This document shows, piece after piece, positions 23,834-32,145 of a stretch of DNA of 42,775 bases (the first letter of the stretch is position 1; every line of letters begins with the position of its first letter). Source of the stretch: Burkholderia sp. Bp9142. Its GTDB lineage: Bacteria; Pseudomonadota; Gammaproteobacteria; Burkholderiales; Burkholderiaceae. Location of the stretch: the NCBI RefSeq assembly GCF_003853415.1, contig NZ_QTPP01000057.1, positions 1 through 42,775 on the forward strand, given 5' to 3'. Below the pieces are notes generated by a model. It searched no databases and was not told where the DNA came from. It saw nothing but the letters and a program-made list of their open reading frames with translations. Position numbers and translations under genes: made by a program.

Positions 23834-23864
23834 AAAGGGGACGGCGTCCAGCCGTCCCTTTTTT
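23834..23864 (+). terminator. intrinsic terminator of glnA
   Basis: The stem GGGACGGC/GCCGTCCC (23838-23845 with 23851-23858, 5-nt loop) is extended by an AAAG base that pairs with the T-run; six T follow (23859-23864). It should let glnA be made in excess of the downstream ntrB-ntrC. Confidence 0.9.
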
Positions 23865-23914
23865 GTTCCGACAATTTTCATTTTCCGGCCCGCTGAGGCG
23901 CGACGATACGCAAG

Positions 23915-25057
23915 ATGGCTCTGAAGAATCTGATCAAGGCGAAGACGGGGCAGCCCGAGCGACTGACGGAAGACGAGCGGCTCGCGCGCTCGGGCCTGCT
24001 TGCGGGGCTGGAAGCGCTGCCGACGGTCGTGATCGTGCTCGACCGCAAGACGCTGCGGGTTGCGTTCGCGAACCCGTCCGCGGAGGCGATGCTCGACATC
24101 TCGCGCCGGCAGCTCGCGCAGCGGCCGTGGGGCGAGATTTTTCCGAACGCGAACGAGCTCGCGTCGACGATCACCGCGATCGGCGAGGAGCGCTTTCACG
24201 CGACGCATCTCGATACCGTGCTCGACCGGCCCGGCCACGAGGCGCTGCACGTGCATGCGATCGTCGGCTTCCTCGAGACCGCGCCCGATTTCGTGCTCGT
24301 CGAGCTGTTCGAGAACGAACGGCAGTCGCGCACCGATCGCGAGGAGCGCATCCACGACCTGACCGCGGTCAACAAGCAACTGATCCGCAACCTCGCGCAC
24401 GAGATCAAGAACCCGCTCGGCGGCATTCGCGGCGCAGCCCAGCTGCTCGAATTCGAACTGAGCGAGCGCGAGCGCGGCGAGTTGCGCGAATACACGCAGG
24501 TGATCATCAAGGAGTCCGACCGCCTGCAGACGCTCGTCGACCGGTTGCTGGAGCCACACCGGCATCCGCACATCGTCGGCGACGTGAACATTCATGAAGT
24601 GTGCGAACGCGTGCGCGCAGTGATGCTCGCGGAATTTCCGCGCGGGCTCACGATCGAGCGCGACTACGACGTCAGCGTGCCGGACCTGCGCGGCGACAAG
24701 GAGCAGCTGATCCAGGCACTGCTGAACATCGTGCGCAACGCCGCGCAGGCGCTGCGCGAACGGATCGCGCAGGGCGACGCGAAGATCGAGCTGCGCACGC
24801 GCGTCGCGCGCAAGGTGACGATCGCGAAGCGCCTGTACAAGCTGGCACTGGACTTGCACGTGGTCGACAACGGGCCCGGCATTCCGGAAGAGATCCGCGA
24901 CCGGATCTTCTACCCGCTCGTGTCCGGGCGCGACGACGGCAGCGGCCTCGGCCTCACGCTCGCGCAGACGTTCGTGCAGCAGCACGACGGGATGATCGAG
25001 GTCGAGAGCCGGCCCGGACGTACCGAATTTCAGATCCTGCTGCCGCTCGACCATTGA
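23915..25057 (+). CDS. glnL: nitrogen regulation sensor histidine kinase NtrB
   Basis: 380 residues, no membrane segment, so cytoplasmic. Residues ~30-135 form a PAS domain (LEALPTVVIVLDRKTLRVAFANPSAEAML). The dimerisation/phosphoacceptor box is RNLAHEIKNPLGGIRGAAQLL with His162. The ATPase domain has an N-box (NIVRNAAQAL), DNGPGIPEEIRDRIF and GSGLGLTLAQ. NtrB phosphorylates NtrC when nitrogen is short and, with PII protein bound, dephosphorylates it. It follows the glnA terminator by 50 bp and lies 46 bp before ntrC. The first ATG has no strong ribosome site (GAGGCG at 17 bases). Confidence 0.97.
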   Translation: MALKNLIKAKTGQPERLTEDERLARSGLLAGLEALPTVVIVLDRKTLRVAFANPSAEAMLDISRRQLAQRPWGEIFPNANELASTITAIGEERFHATHLDTVLDRPGHEALHVHAIVGFLETAPDFVLVELFENERQSRTDREERIHDLTAVNKQLIRNLAHEIKNPLGGIRGAAQLLEFELSERERGELREYTQVIIKESDRLQTLVDRLLEPHRHPHIVGDVNIHEVCERVRAVMLAEFPRGLTIERDYDVSVPDLRGDKEQLIQALLNIVRNAAQALRERIAQGDAKIELRTRVARKVTIAKRLYKLALDLHVVDNGPGIPEEIRDRIFYPLVSGRDDGSGLGLTLAQTFVQQHDGMIEVESRPGRTEFQILLPLDH

Positions 25058-25103
25058 GCGGCGGCATGGCGATTCACCCGATTCACCAATATCTGACCGA
25101 CCT

Positions 25104-26633
25104 ATGAAGCCGATCTGGATAGTAGACGACGATCAATCGATCCGCTGGGTGCTCGAAAAGGCGCTCGCCCGGGACAGCTTCGCGACGAAGAGCTTCGCGA
25201 ACGTGCGCGACGCGCTGGCCGCGCTCGACCACGAGACGCCGCAGGTGCTCGTGTCCGACATCCGGATGCCGGGCGGCTCCGGCCTCGAGCTGCTGCAGGC
25301 GATGCACGAGCGCCTGCCGGGCCTGCCCGTCATCATCATGACGGCGTTCTCCGATCTCGACAGCGCCGTCGCGGCGTTCCAGGGCGGTGCGTTCGAATAT
25401 CTCGCGAAGCCGTTCGACGTCGACAAGGCGGTCGAGCTGATCCGCCGCGCGGTCGAGGAAAGCCTGCGCGGCGGCGCGCCGCAGGACGAGCGCGTCGCCG
25501 AGGCGCCCGAGATGCTCGGCCAGGCGCCCGCGATGCAGGACATGTTCCGCGCGATCGGCCGCCTGTCGCATTCGGCGGCGACCGTGCTGATCACCGGTGA
25601 ATCGGGCACCGGCAAGGAGCTCGTCGCGCGGGCGCTGCACCGTCACAGCCCGCGGGCGAACGGGCCGTTCATCGCGCTGAACACCGCGGCGATTCCGAAG
25701 GACCTGCTCGAATCGGAACTGTTCGGTCACGAGCGCGGTGCGTTCACCGGCGCGCAGACGACGCGCCAGGGCCGCTTCGAACAGGCCGAGAACGGCACGC
25801 TGTTCCTCGATGAAATCGGCGACATGCCGTTCGATCTGCAGACGCGCCTGTTGCGCGTGCTGTCGGACGGGCAGTTCTATCGGGTCGGCGGCCACAACCC
25901 GCTGCGCGCGAACGTGCGCGTGATCGCCGCGACGCACCAGAATCTCGAGGCGCGCGTGCGGCAGGGGCTGTTCCGCGAGGACCTTTACCACCGGCTCAAC
26001 GTGATCCGGCTGCGGTTGCCGCCGCTGCGCGAACGCAGCGAGGACATCGCGCTGCTCACGCGCCACTTCCTGCAGAAAAGCGCGCGCGATCTCGGCGTCG
26101 AGCCGAAGCGCGTGTCCGACGAGGCGCTTGCGTACCTGACCTCGTTGCCGTTCCCCGGCAACGTGCGGCAGCTCGAGAACCTCGCGAACTGGCTGACCGT
26201 GATGGCGCCCGCGCAGACGGTCGAGATCAAGGATCTGCCGCCCGATCTCGTGCCGGCAGGCGCGCCGGTGACAGCGACGGTCGATGGCGCGGATGCGTAC
26301 GCCGGCACCAGCGTCGGCGGCGGCGACGTCGCGCGCGCGCAGCCGGCGGCCGGTGCGATGCCGTTGACGGTTGTTGCGCCCGTCGCGGCCGTGCCGAACG
26401 GCGCGCCGGCCGGCTATCCGATGTGGGAAAACGGGCTGCGCACGGAGGTCGCGCGGCTGTTGCGCGAGAATTCGGCCGACGTGATGGACGAGCTCGCGCG
26501 CCGCTTCGAGGCCGCCGTGATCCGCGAGGCGCTCGACTTCACGCGCGGCCGCAAGGTCGAGGCGGCGGAGCGGCTCGGCATCGGCCGCAACACGATCACG
26601 CGCAAGATCCAGGAACTGCATCTGGAGCCGTAA
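25104..26633 (+). CDS. glnG: nitrogen regulation response regulator NtrC
   Basis: 509 residues, about 40 more than enterobacterial NtrC. The receiver domain has IVDDDQSIRWVL, the phosphoacceptor Asp52 in SDIRMP, and EYLAKPFD with the conserved Lys. The sigma-54 activator AAA+ domain has Walker A GESGTGKE, the GAFTGA loop that touches sigma-54, FLDEIGDMP (Walker B) and LYHRLNVIRLRLPPLRER. A low-complexity Ala/Gly/Val/Pro linker (about 388-435) explains the extra length. The Fis-type DNA-binding end is VIREALDFTRGRKVEAAERLGIGRNTITRKIQEL. Phosphorylated NtrC activates glnA and nitrogen-scavenging genes. There is no Shine-Dalgarno site before the ATG. Confidence 0.97.
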   Translation: MKPIWIVDDDQSIRWVLEKALARDSFATKSFANVRDALAALDHETPQVLVSDIRMPGGSGLELLQAMHERLPGLPVIIMTAFSDLDSAVAAFQGGAFEYLAKPFDVDKAVELIRRAVEESLRGGAPQDERVAEAPEMLGQAPAMQDMFRAIGRLSHSAATVLITGESGTGKELVARALHRHSPRANGPFIALNTAAIPKDLLESELFGHERGAFTGAQTTRQGRFEQAENGTLFLDEIGDMPFDLQTRLLRVLSDGQFYRVGGHNPLRANVRVIAATHQNLEARVRQGLFREDLYHRLNVIRLRLPPLRERSEDIALLTRHFLQKSARDLGVEPKRVSDEALAYLTSLPFPGNVRQLENLANWLTVMAPAQTVEIKDLPPDLVPAGAPVTATVDGADAYAGTSVGGGDVARAQPAAGAMPLTVVAPVAAVPNGAPAGYPMWENGLRTEVARLLRENSADVMDELARRFEAAVIREALDFTRGRKVEAAERLGIGRNTITRKIQELHLEP

Positions 26634-26640
26634 GCAACCG

Positions 26641-26673
26641 TCGCGGCATGCGCGGGCATCGCGCATGCCGCGA
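26641..26673 (+). repeat. hairpin between ntrC and the S9 peptidase gene
   Basis: A perfect 13-bp stem (TCGCGGCATGCGC, 26641-26653, with 26661-26673, 7-nt loop) starts 7 bp after the ntrC stop. It has no T-run. A CATAAT (26679-26684) follows, which could be the -10 of the peptidase gene, though no -35 is seen. It may be a weak terminator or mRNA end stabiliser. Confidence 0.5.
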
Positions 26674-26713
26674 TCGGACATAATCTCGGTTTGCCGTCAC
26701 GTGCACACCCGTC

Positions 26714-28831
26714 ATGTCCGATTCCTTCCGCTGGCCCGCCGGGGCCGATCCCTTCCGTTTTCTCGAAGCGCTCGACAGCAAGCGCGCCCGCGCGTGGGTC
26801 GACGAGCAGAACGCGCGCACGCGTGTCGTGCTGCGCGATGACGATGCGTATCGCGCGCTCACCGCGCGGCTCGCGCAGGCGTATCTGCCGCGCGAACGCC
26901 CGGTGATTCCGACCCGCTGGCGCGACTGGGCGTACGACCTGTGGCAGGACGATCTCCACCCGAAGGGACTGTGGCGCCGCGCGCGCTGGGACGACTGGCG
27001 CGCCGGCCGGCCCGAGTGGGAAACGCTGCTCGACGTCGACGCGCTCGGCGCGCAAGAGGGCGAGTCGTGGGTGTTCGAGCAGGACGCGATCCTGTATCCG
27101 GACGGTGACCGTGCTTTGCTGTCGCTGTCGCCGGGCGGCGCCGACGCGGTCGTCGTGCGCGAATTCGACCTCGTGCAGCGCCGTTTCGTCGACGGCGGGT
27201 TCACGATCGACGAGCCCGGGAATCACACGGTCGGCTGGATCGACCGCGATACCGTCTACGTGAGCTGGGATCGCGGCGAGCCACATGTGACCGCCGCCGG
27301 CTATCCGTACGAAGCGCGCCGCTGGGTACGCGGCACGCCGCTCGCCGATGCGCCGGTCGTGTTCCGCGGCGAACCCGACGACATCAGCGCGGGCGCGGGG
27401 TTCGATCCGATCGACGGCCGCCACGTCGCGTGGCGCAGCGTCGATTTCTTCGACGCGCATGCATACCGGCTGACCGACGCGGGCGAGTGGGCGCGCTACG
27501 ATGTGCCGACGCACGTCGAGGTCGGTTTCTGGGAAGGCTGGCTCATGCTGGAGCCGCGGCTCGACTGGGACTGCGGCGGCGTGCGTCACGCGGGCGGCTC
27601 GCTGCTCGCGATCCGCGAGCAGGCGTTCCTCGCCGGGTCGCGCGAACTCACGACGCTGTTCGAGCCGCGGCCGTCGACGTCCGCGTGCACGTGGACGCAC
27701 ACGCGCACGCTGCTGATCGCAAGCTGGCTCGACGACGTGCACAACCGCACGCTGCTGTGGCAGCCGCGCCAGGGCGATGATGGCGCATGGACGTGGGACG
27801 CGCGGCCGTTCGAGTGGCCGGGCGATGCGCAGATCGACGTCGAGCCGGTCGAGTCGACGCTGAACGACGACGTGTACGTGGACGTCGATACCTATCTCGA
27901 TCCCCCCGAATGCTGGCTCGCCGATCTGGACGATCGCGCGGCCGATGCGCCGTCGCGCCGCGTACTGCTCGACCGGCCGCCGGTGCGGTTCGATGCGGCC
28001 GGGCTCGTCGTGCGGCGCGCGAATGCCCGCTCGCGCGACGGCACGGTCGTGCCGTACACGCTGATCGGGCCGCGTGACGCGCTCGATGGACTGGCGCATC
28101 CCGACGGCAGCGCCCGCGTCGCGCGGCCGTGCCTGCTGTCGGGCTATGGCGGCTTCGCGATTCCGAACCTGCCGGGCTATAGCGATGCACTGGGCATCGG
28201 GTGGCTCGAACGCGGCGGCGTCGCGGCGTTCGCGCACATCCGCGGCGGCGGCGAATTCGGGCCGGGCTGGCACGTCGACGCGCAGCGCGAGCATCGGCAG
28301 CGTTCGTTCGACGACTTCATCGCGGTGGCCGAGGATCTGATCCGCACCGGCGTGACGACGGCCGCGCAACTCGGCATCGAGGGCGGCAGCAACGGCGGGC
28401 TGCTGGTCGGCGCGTGCATGGTGCAGCGTCCGGAGTTGTTCGGCGCGGTCCTGTGCCGCGTGCCGCTGCTCGACATGCGGCGCTATCCGAAGCTGCACGC
28501 GGGCGCCGCGTGGCTCGACGAATACGGCGATCCGGACGATGTGCGCGAGGGCGCGGCGCTCGCCGCCTACTCGCCGTATCACCGCGTGCGCGAAGGTGTA
28601 GCGTATCCGCCGCTGTTGCTGACCACGTCGACGCGCGACGACCGCGTGCATCCCGCGCATGCGCGCAAGATGGCCGCGCGCATGCATGAGCTTGGACATG
28701 AACGGGTGTGGTACTGGGAGAACACCGACGGCGGCCACGGCAGCGCCGACGACCTGGAGCGTGCCGAATCGGATGCGGCGGAGTTCGGCTTCCTGTGGGC
28801 CCATCTCGGGCCCGCGCCCGCGCGCGGTTGA
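26714..28831 (+). CDS. prolyl oligopeptidase family (S9) serine peptidase
   Basis: 705 residues, about the length of prolyl oligopeptidase; no signal peptide, so cytoplasmic. Residues ~20-440 are the propeller-type N-domain, starting with RARAWVDEQNARTR, a standard family segment. The alpha/beta hydrolase follows: LLSGYGGFAIPNLPGYS, then VAAFAHIRGGGEFGPGWH, the nucleophile elbow GGSNGGLLVG with Ser559, TSTRDDRVHP with Asp643, and DGGHG with His675, giving a full catalytic triad. It would cut short peptides, perhaps after proline; specificity in this S9A/oligopeptidase B-like clade cannot be read. The gene overlaps nothing and faces xthA, 25 bp away. Confidence 0.93.
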   Translation: MSDSFRWPAGADPFRFLEALDSKRARAWVDEQNARTRVVLRDDDAYRALTARLAQAYLPRERPVIPTRWRDWAYDLWQDDLHPKGLWRRARWDDWRAGRPEWETLLDVDALGAQEGESWVFEQDAILYPDGDRALLSLSPGGADAVVVREFDLVQRRFVDGGFTIDEPGNHTVGWIDRDTVYVSWDRGEPHVTAAGYPYEARRWVRGTPLADAPVVFRGEPDDISAGAGFDPIDGRHVAWRSVDFFDAHAYRLTDAGEWARYDVPTHVEVGFWEGWLMLEPRLDWDCGGVRHAGGSLLAIREQAFLAGSRELTTLFEPRPSTSACTWTHTRTLLIASWLDDVHNRTLLWQPRQGDDGAWTWDARPFEWPGDAQIDVEPVESTLNDDVYVDVDTYLDPPECWLADLDDRAADAPSRRVLLDRPPVRFDAAGLVVRRANARSRDGTVVPYTLIGPRDALDGLAHPDGSARVARPCLLSGYGGFAIPNLPGYSDALGIGWLERGGVAAFAHIRGGGEFGPGWHVDAQREHRQRSFDDFIAVAEDLIRTGVTTAAQLGIEGGSNGGLLVGACMVQRPELFGAVLCRVPLLDMRRYPKLHAGAAWLDEYGDPDDVREGAALAAYSPYHRVREGVAYPPLLLTTSTRDDRVHPAHARKMAARMHELGHERVWYWENTDGGHGSADDLERAESDAAEFGFLWAHLGPAPARG

Positions 28832-28856
28832 GCGCGGGCGTGAGCGGGCGGGGTGG

Positions 28857-29633
28857 TCAGCCGACGATCGCGACGACCGGCGTGTGGTCGGACGGCTGTT
28901 CCCACGTGCGCGGCGTGCGGTCGACTTCGCACGACGTGCAGGTGGCGGCGAGCGCCGGCGACAGCAGGACGTGGTCGATGCGCAGCCCCGCGTTGCGGCG
29001 GAACGCGAACATCCGGTAGTCCCACCACGTGAAGGTCTTCTCGGGCTGCTCGAAGCGGCGGAACGCGTCGACGAAGCCGAGCTCGATCAGCTTCGCGAAG
29101 TGCGCGCGCTCCTGCGGCGACACGAGGTTCTGGCCTTCCCATTTCGCCGGGTCGTGCACGTCGCGGTCCTCGGGCGCGATGTTGTAGTCGCCGAGCAGCG
29201 CGAGCTTTGGGTGGCGCTGCATTTCGGTGCTCAGCCACGCATGCAGCGCGTCGAGCCACTGCATCTTGTAGACGAACTTGTCGGAGTCGGGCGCCTGGCC
29301 GTTCGGGAAATACGCGGACACGATGCGTACGCCGTCGACCGTCACGGCGACCACGCGCTGCTGCGGATCGTCGAAGCCGGGGATGTTGCGCACGACGTCC
29401 GATTCGTCGACGGCGAGCGTGTCGCGCACGAGGATCGCGACGCCGTTGTAGGTCTTCTGGCCCGCGAACCAGCTGCGATAGCCGATTGCCTCGAGATCGG
29501 CGCGCGGATACTTCTCGTCCGGCAGCTTCAGTTCCTGCAGGCACAGCACGTCGGTTCCGCTTTGCGCGAGCCAGTCGAGCACGTGCTGCTTGCGGACGTT
29601 GAGCGAGTTGACGTTCCAGGTGGCGATTTTCAT
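28857..29633 (-). CDS. xthA: exodeoxyribonuclease III
   Basis: 258 residues from ATG 29633; the frame is open 45 codons further but the family starts MKIATWNVNSLNVRKQHVLDW. Catalytic parts are LQELKLPDEKYP (Glu metal ligand), the LGDYNIAPEDRDVH Asp-Asn pair, WWDYRMFAFRRNAGLRIDHVLLS, and the C-terminal SDHTPVVA with the catalytic His. It removes nucleotides from 3' ends of duplex DNA and cuts beside abasic sites during base excision repair in the cytoplasm. It is transcribed toward the S9 peptidase and away from the initiator tRNA. The 181-bp gap 29634-29814 also holds the tRNA promoter. Confidence 0.96.
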   Translation of the reverse strand: MKIATWNVNSLNVRKQHVLDWLAQSGTDVLCLQELKLPDEKYPRADLEAIGYRSWFAGQKTYNGVAILVRDTLAVDESDVVRNIPGFDDPQQRVVAVTVDGVRIVSAYFPNGQAPDSDKFVYKMQWLDALHAWLSTEMQRHPKLALLGDYNIAPEDRDVHDPAKWEGQNLVSPQERAHFAKLIELGFVDAFRRFEQPEKTFTWWDYRMFAFRRNAGLRIDHVLLSPALAATCTSCEVDRTPRTWEQPSDHTPVVAIVG

Positions 29634-29773
29634 GAACGGGAATGCGTGCGGGGTGAATGCGAAGGCCGCCATCTTACCGCGAGCACGGGGCGCGAACGCG
29701 CGCGACACGCGATGCGAAGCACGCGCCGGGCATCGCGACATCGACGGCTTGCAAAGAAATTGTGACAAAGGTG

Positions 29774-29802
29774 TTGACGTGAGTGCTTCATCACCCTATA
29801 AT
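29774..29802 (+). promoter_or_regulatory. near-consensus sigma-70 promoter of tRNA-fMet
   Basis: TTGACG (29774-29779) and a perfect TATAAT (29797-29802) are separated by 17 bp. Only one base differs from consensus. The tRNA begins 12 bp after the -10. An A/T-rich patch upstream (29755-29770) could act as an UP element. Confidence 0.92.
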
Positions 29803-29814
29803 TTATTTCTCTGA

Positions 29815-29891
<77 letters not shown>

Positions 29892-29944
29892 AGCACACCA
29901 GACGATGTGCAGCGCAAGTGACCGATGCGCGCTTCGTCGACAAG

Positions 29945-29969
29945 AACCCGGCCTCGTGCCGGGTTTTTT
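29945..29969 (+). terminator. intrinsic terminator of tRNA-fMet
   Basis: The stem AACCCGGC/GCCGGGTT (29945-29952 with 29958-29965, loop CTCGT) runs into TTTTTT (29964-29969). There is no T-run on the minus strand, so it serves the tRNA and not the racemase gene that ends at 29974. Confidence 0.92.
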
Positions 29970-29973
29970 GTTT

Positions 29974-30666
29974 TCAGCACGCCGCCCACTCGACCGCTGC
30001 CTTCGCATGCAGCGCGGTCGTATCGAATACCGGCAGCGGCGAATCGTCCGCACCGATCAGCAACGTGATTTCCGTGCAGCCGAGAATCACGGCCTGCGCG
30101 CCGCGTTTCGCCAGTTCGTCGATGATCGCCACATAGGTCGCGCGCGACCCCGCATCGATCACGCCGTGACACAGCTCGTCATAGATGATCCGGTGCACGT
30201 CGCCGCGTGCGGCTTCGTCCGGCACCAGTACGTCGAGGCCGAACCTGTCGCGCAGGCGCTCCGCATAGAACGGCAGTTCCATCGTGTAACGCGTGCCGAG
30301 CAGTGCGACGCGCTCGACGCCGGCGGCGCGCAGCGCGGCGCCGGTCGGATCGGCGATGTGCAGGAACGGCAGTGCCACCGCGGCCTCGATCGCGTCGTGC
30401 ACGCGGTGCATCGTGTTGGTCGTCAGCACGACGAGATCGGCGCCGGCCGCTTCGAGCTGTCGCGCGGCGTCGGCCATCCGTTCGCCGAGCGCGGCCCAGT
30501 GCTGCGTGCGCTGCAGCGCTTCGATCTCGGCGAAATCCACCGTGACCAGCACGCTCTTCGCGTTGTGATGGCCGCCGTGCAGCGCCTTCGAATGGCGGTT
30601 GATCATCCGGTAGTACTCGGCCGACGATTCCCAGCTCATCCCGCCGATCAGTCCGATCGTCTTCAT
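29974..30666 (-). CDS. aspartate/glutamate racemase family protein (YgeA-like)
   Basis: 230 residues, the normal length. It begins MKTIGLIGGMSWESSAEYYR, the start of this family. The two catalytic positions are asymmetric: Thr83 in LTTNTMH replaces the usual first cysteine, and Cys197 in ILGCTEI is kept. As I recall, the E. coli L-aspartate/glutamate-specific racemase has the same Thr83/Cys197 pair with the same numbering, so the present enzyme is probably the same kind (YgeA group). It would interconvert or isomerise acidic amino acids in the cytoplasm, perhaps supplying D-amino acids. It is divergent from dinB across a 248-bp gap; I saw no clear promoter for it. Confidence 0.93.
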   Translation of the reverse strand: MKTIGLIGGMSWESSAEYYRMINRHSKALHGGHHNAKSVLVTVDFAEIEALQRTQHWAALGERMADAARQLEAAGADLVVLTTNTMHRVHDAIEAAVALPFLHIADPTGAALRAAGVERVALLGTRYTMELPFYAERLRDRFGLDVLVPDEAARGDVHRIIYDELCHGVIDAGSRATYVAIIDELAKRGAQAVILGCTEITLLIGADDSPLPVFDTTALHAKAAVEWAAC

Positions 30667-30876
30667 CCGTCACCTGTGCGTTTCTTCTGTCGTGGCAGAC
30701 GAGTATAGGGGCCGGCCCGTGCGCGCGGCGGTACGATCCGCTCGAAGCGGACCGGTACGGTGCCGCCGGCCAGGGCCGCTTGGCCGGAGATGGCCGCGGA
30801 TCGCCGGGGAGTACGGGAAGCGGCCCGATGCGGCCAAAGGCGCCCGGCGGCGATCGAACGCGGCAGCACGCGACAG

Positions 30877-30906
30877 TTGAAACGGGCACTGTGTTTTTGT
30901 ACAGTA
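30877..30906 (+). promoter_or_regulatory. LexA (SOS) box over the dinB promoter
   Basis: CTGT (30889-30892)-N8-ACAG (30901-30904) is the LexA box; the outer bases also fit (ACTGT and ACAGTA). It overlaps the -10 of a promoter TTGAAA (30877-30882)-17 bp-TACAGT (30900-30905). LexA binding would block polymerase directly. The start would be near 30912. Confidence 0.88.
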
Positions 30907-30914
30907 TCGGCACC

Positions 30915-32084
30915 GTGAACCCGACCATCATCCCGCCTGCCGATCCGCGCGCGCCGCCCCTTGGCGACGCGCCGCCGCGCGTGCGCAAGATCATCCACTG
31001 CGACTGCGACTGCTTTTACGCGTCGGTGGAGATGCGCGACGACCCGTCGCTGCGCAACCGGCCGCTCGCGGTCGGCGGCCGGCCCGACCAGCGCGGCGTG
31101 ATCGCGACCTGCAACTACGAGGCGCGCCGCTATGGCGTGCATTCGGCGATGTCGTCGGCGCTGGCGATGCGCAAGTGTCCGGACCTGCTGATCCTGCCGT
31201 CCGCGATGGACAAGTACCGCGCGGCGTCGCGGCAGATCATGGCGATCTATCGTGACTACACGCACGACGTCGAGCCGCTGTCGCTCGACGAAGCCTACCT
31301 CGACGTCAGCGGGTCGGAACTGTGCCAGGGCAGCGCGACGCTGATCGCGCGGGAGATCCGTCAGCGTGTGTACGACACGGTCGGCGTGACGGTGTCGGCG
31401 GGCGTCGCGCCGAACAAGTTCATCGCGAAGATCGCGTCCGACTGGAACAAGCCCGACGGCCTGTTCGTCGTGCGCCCGCATGAAGTCGATGCGTTCGTCG
31501 CGGCGTTGCCGGTGCGCAAGCTGCACGGCGTCGGCAAGGTGACTGCCACGCGGCTCGACCGGCTCGGCATCCAGACCTGCGCGCAGTTGCGCGACTGGTC
31601 GCTGATCGATCTGCATCGCGAGTTCGGTGCGTTCGGCCGGCGGCTGTACCAGTTGGCGCGCGGAATCGACGAGCGGCCGGTGCGGGCTGACCAGGAGCGC
31701 AAGTCGGTCAGCGTCGAGACGACCTACGTGACCGACCTGACGACGCTCGAACAATGCGCGGACGAAATCCGCCGCCTCGTCGTGCAGCTCGACGCGCGGA
31801 TCGCGCGTGCCGGTGCTGCCCGCGCGATCCGCAAGCTGTACGTGAAGATCCGCTTCGCCGATTTCCAGCGCACGACCGTCGAATGCGTGGCCGACGCGAC
31901 GAATGCGCAGACGGCGGTCGCGCTGCTCGCGAAGGGGCTGCAGCGGCGCGCGCAAGCCGTGCGGCTGCTCGGCGTCGGCGTGCGCATCGACGAGGATACG
32001 GCCGAGCGTCACGGGCAGTTCTTGCTGTTCGATGACGACGCCGATCATGCGGACGACGCCGGCAGTGAGACGCCGGCGCCATGA
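30915..32084 (+). CDS. dinB: DNA polymerase IV (Y family)
   Basis: 389 residues from GTG 30915. ATG codons further up (30780) lie before the promoter, so GTG is preferred. The Y-family palm starts KIIHCDCDCFYASVEMRDDP with catalytic Asp30, followed by YEARRYGVHSAM and SLDEAYLDVS with the second Asp-Glu pair. Then come the thumb helix-hairpin-helix (VRKLHGVGKVTATRLDRLGI) and little-finger domain (KSVSVETTYVTDLT). QFLLF (368-372) fits the beta-clamp motif and a 17-residue acidic tail follows. It copies past damaged bases at the cost of errors. Control is by the LexA box upstream. A leaderless or near-leaderless mRNA is likely. Confidence 0.95.
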   Translation: MNPTIIPPADPRAPPLGDAPPRVRKIIHCDCDCFYASVEMRDDPSLRNRPLAVGGRPDQRGVIATCNYEARRYGVHSAMSSALAMRKCPDLLILPSAMDKYRAASRQIMAIYRDYTHDVEPLSLDEAYLDVSGSELCQGSATLIAREIRQRVYDTVGVTVSAGVAPNKFIAKIASDWNKPDGLFVVRPHEVDAFVAALPVRKLHGVGKVTATRLDRLGIQTCAQLRDWSLIDLHREFGAFGRRLYQLARGIDERPVRADQERKSVSVETTYVTDLTTLEQCADEIRRLVVQLDARIARAGAARAIRKLYVKIRFADFQRTTVECVADATNAQTAVALLAKGLQRRAQAVRLLGVGVRIDEDTAERHGQFLLFDDDADHADDAGSETPAP

Positions 32085-32109
32085 AAAAAGCACCGCCGAA
32101 GCGCGGTGC
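32084..32109 (-). terminator. terminator of prlC
   Basis: The stem GCACCGC/GCGGTGC (32090-32096 with 32103-32109) has a 6-nt loop; on the minus strand it is followed by six T (32084-32089). It begins within 6 bp of the dinB stop codon, and can also help end dinB transcripts though that side has no T-run. Confidence 0.85.
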
Positions 32110-32145
32110 CTTTCGATGCAGCCGGACGCGCCGGGCGGCGCGCAC

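Noticed and set aside
30780..30914. N-terminal extension of DinB from ATG 30780
   Set aside because: It lies upstream of and across the promoter and LexA box, and its residues do not resemble any Y-family polymerase.
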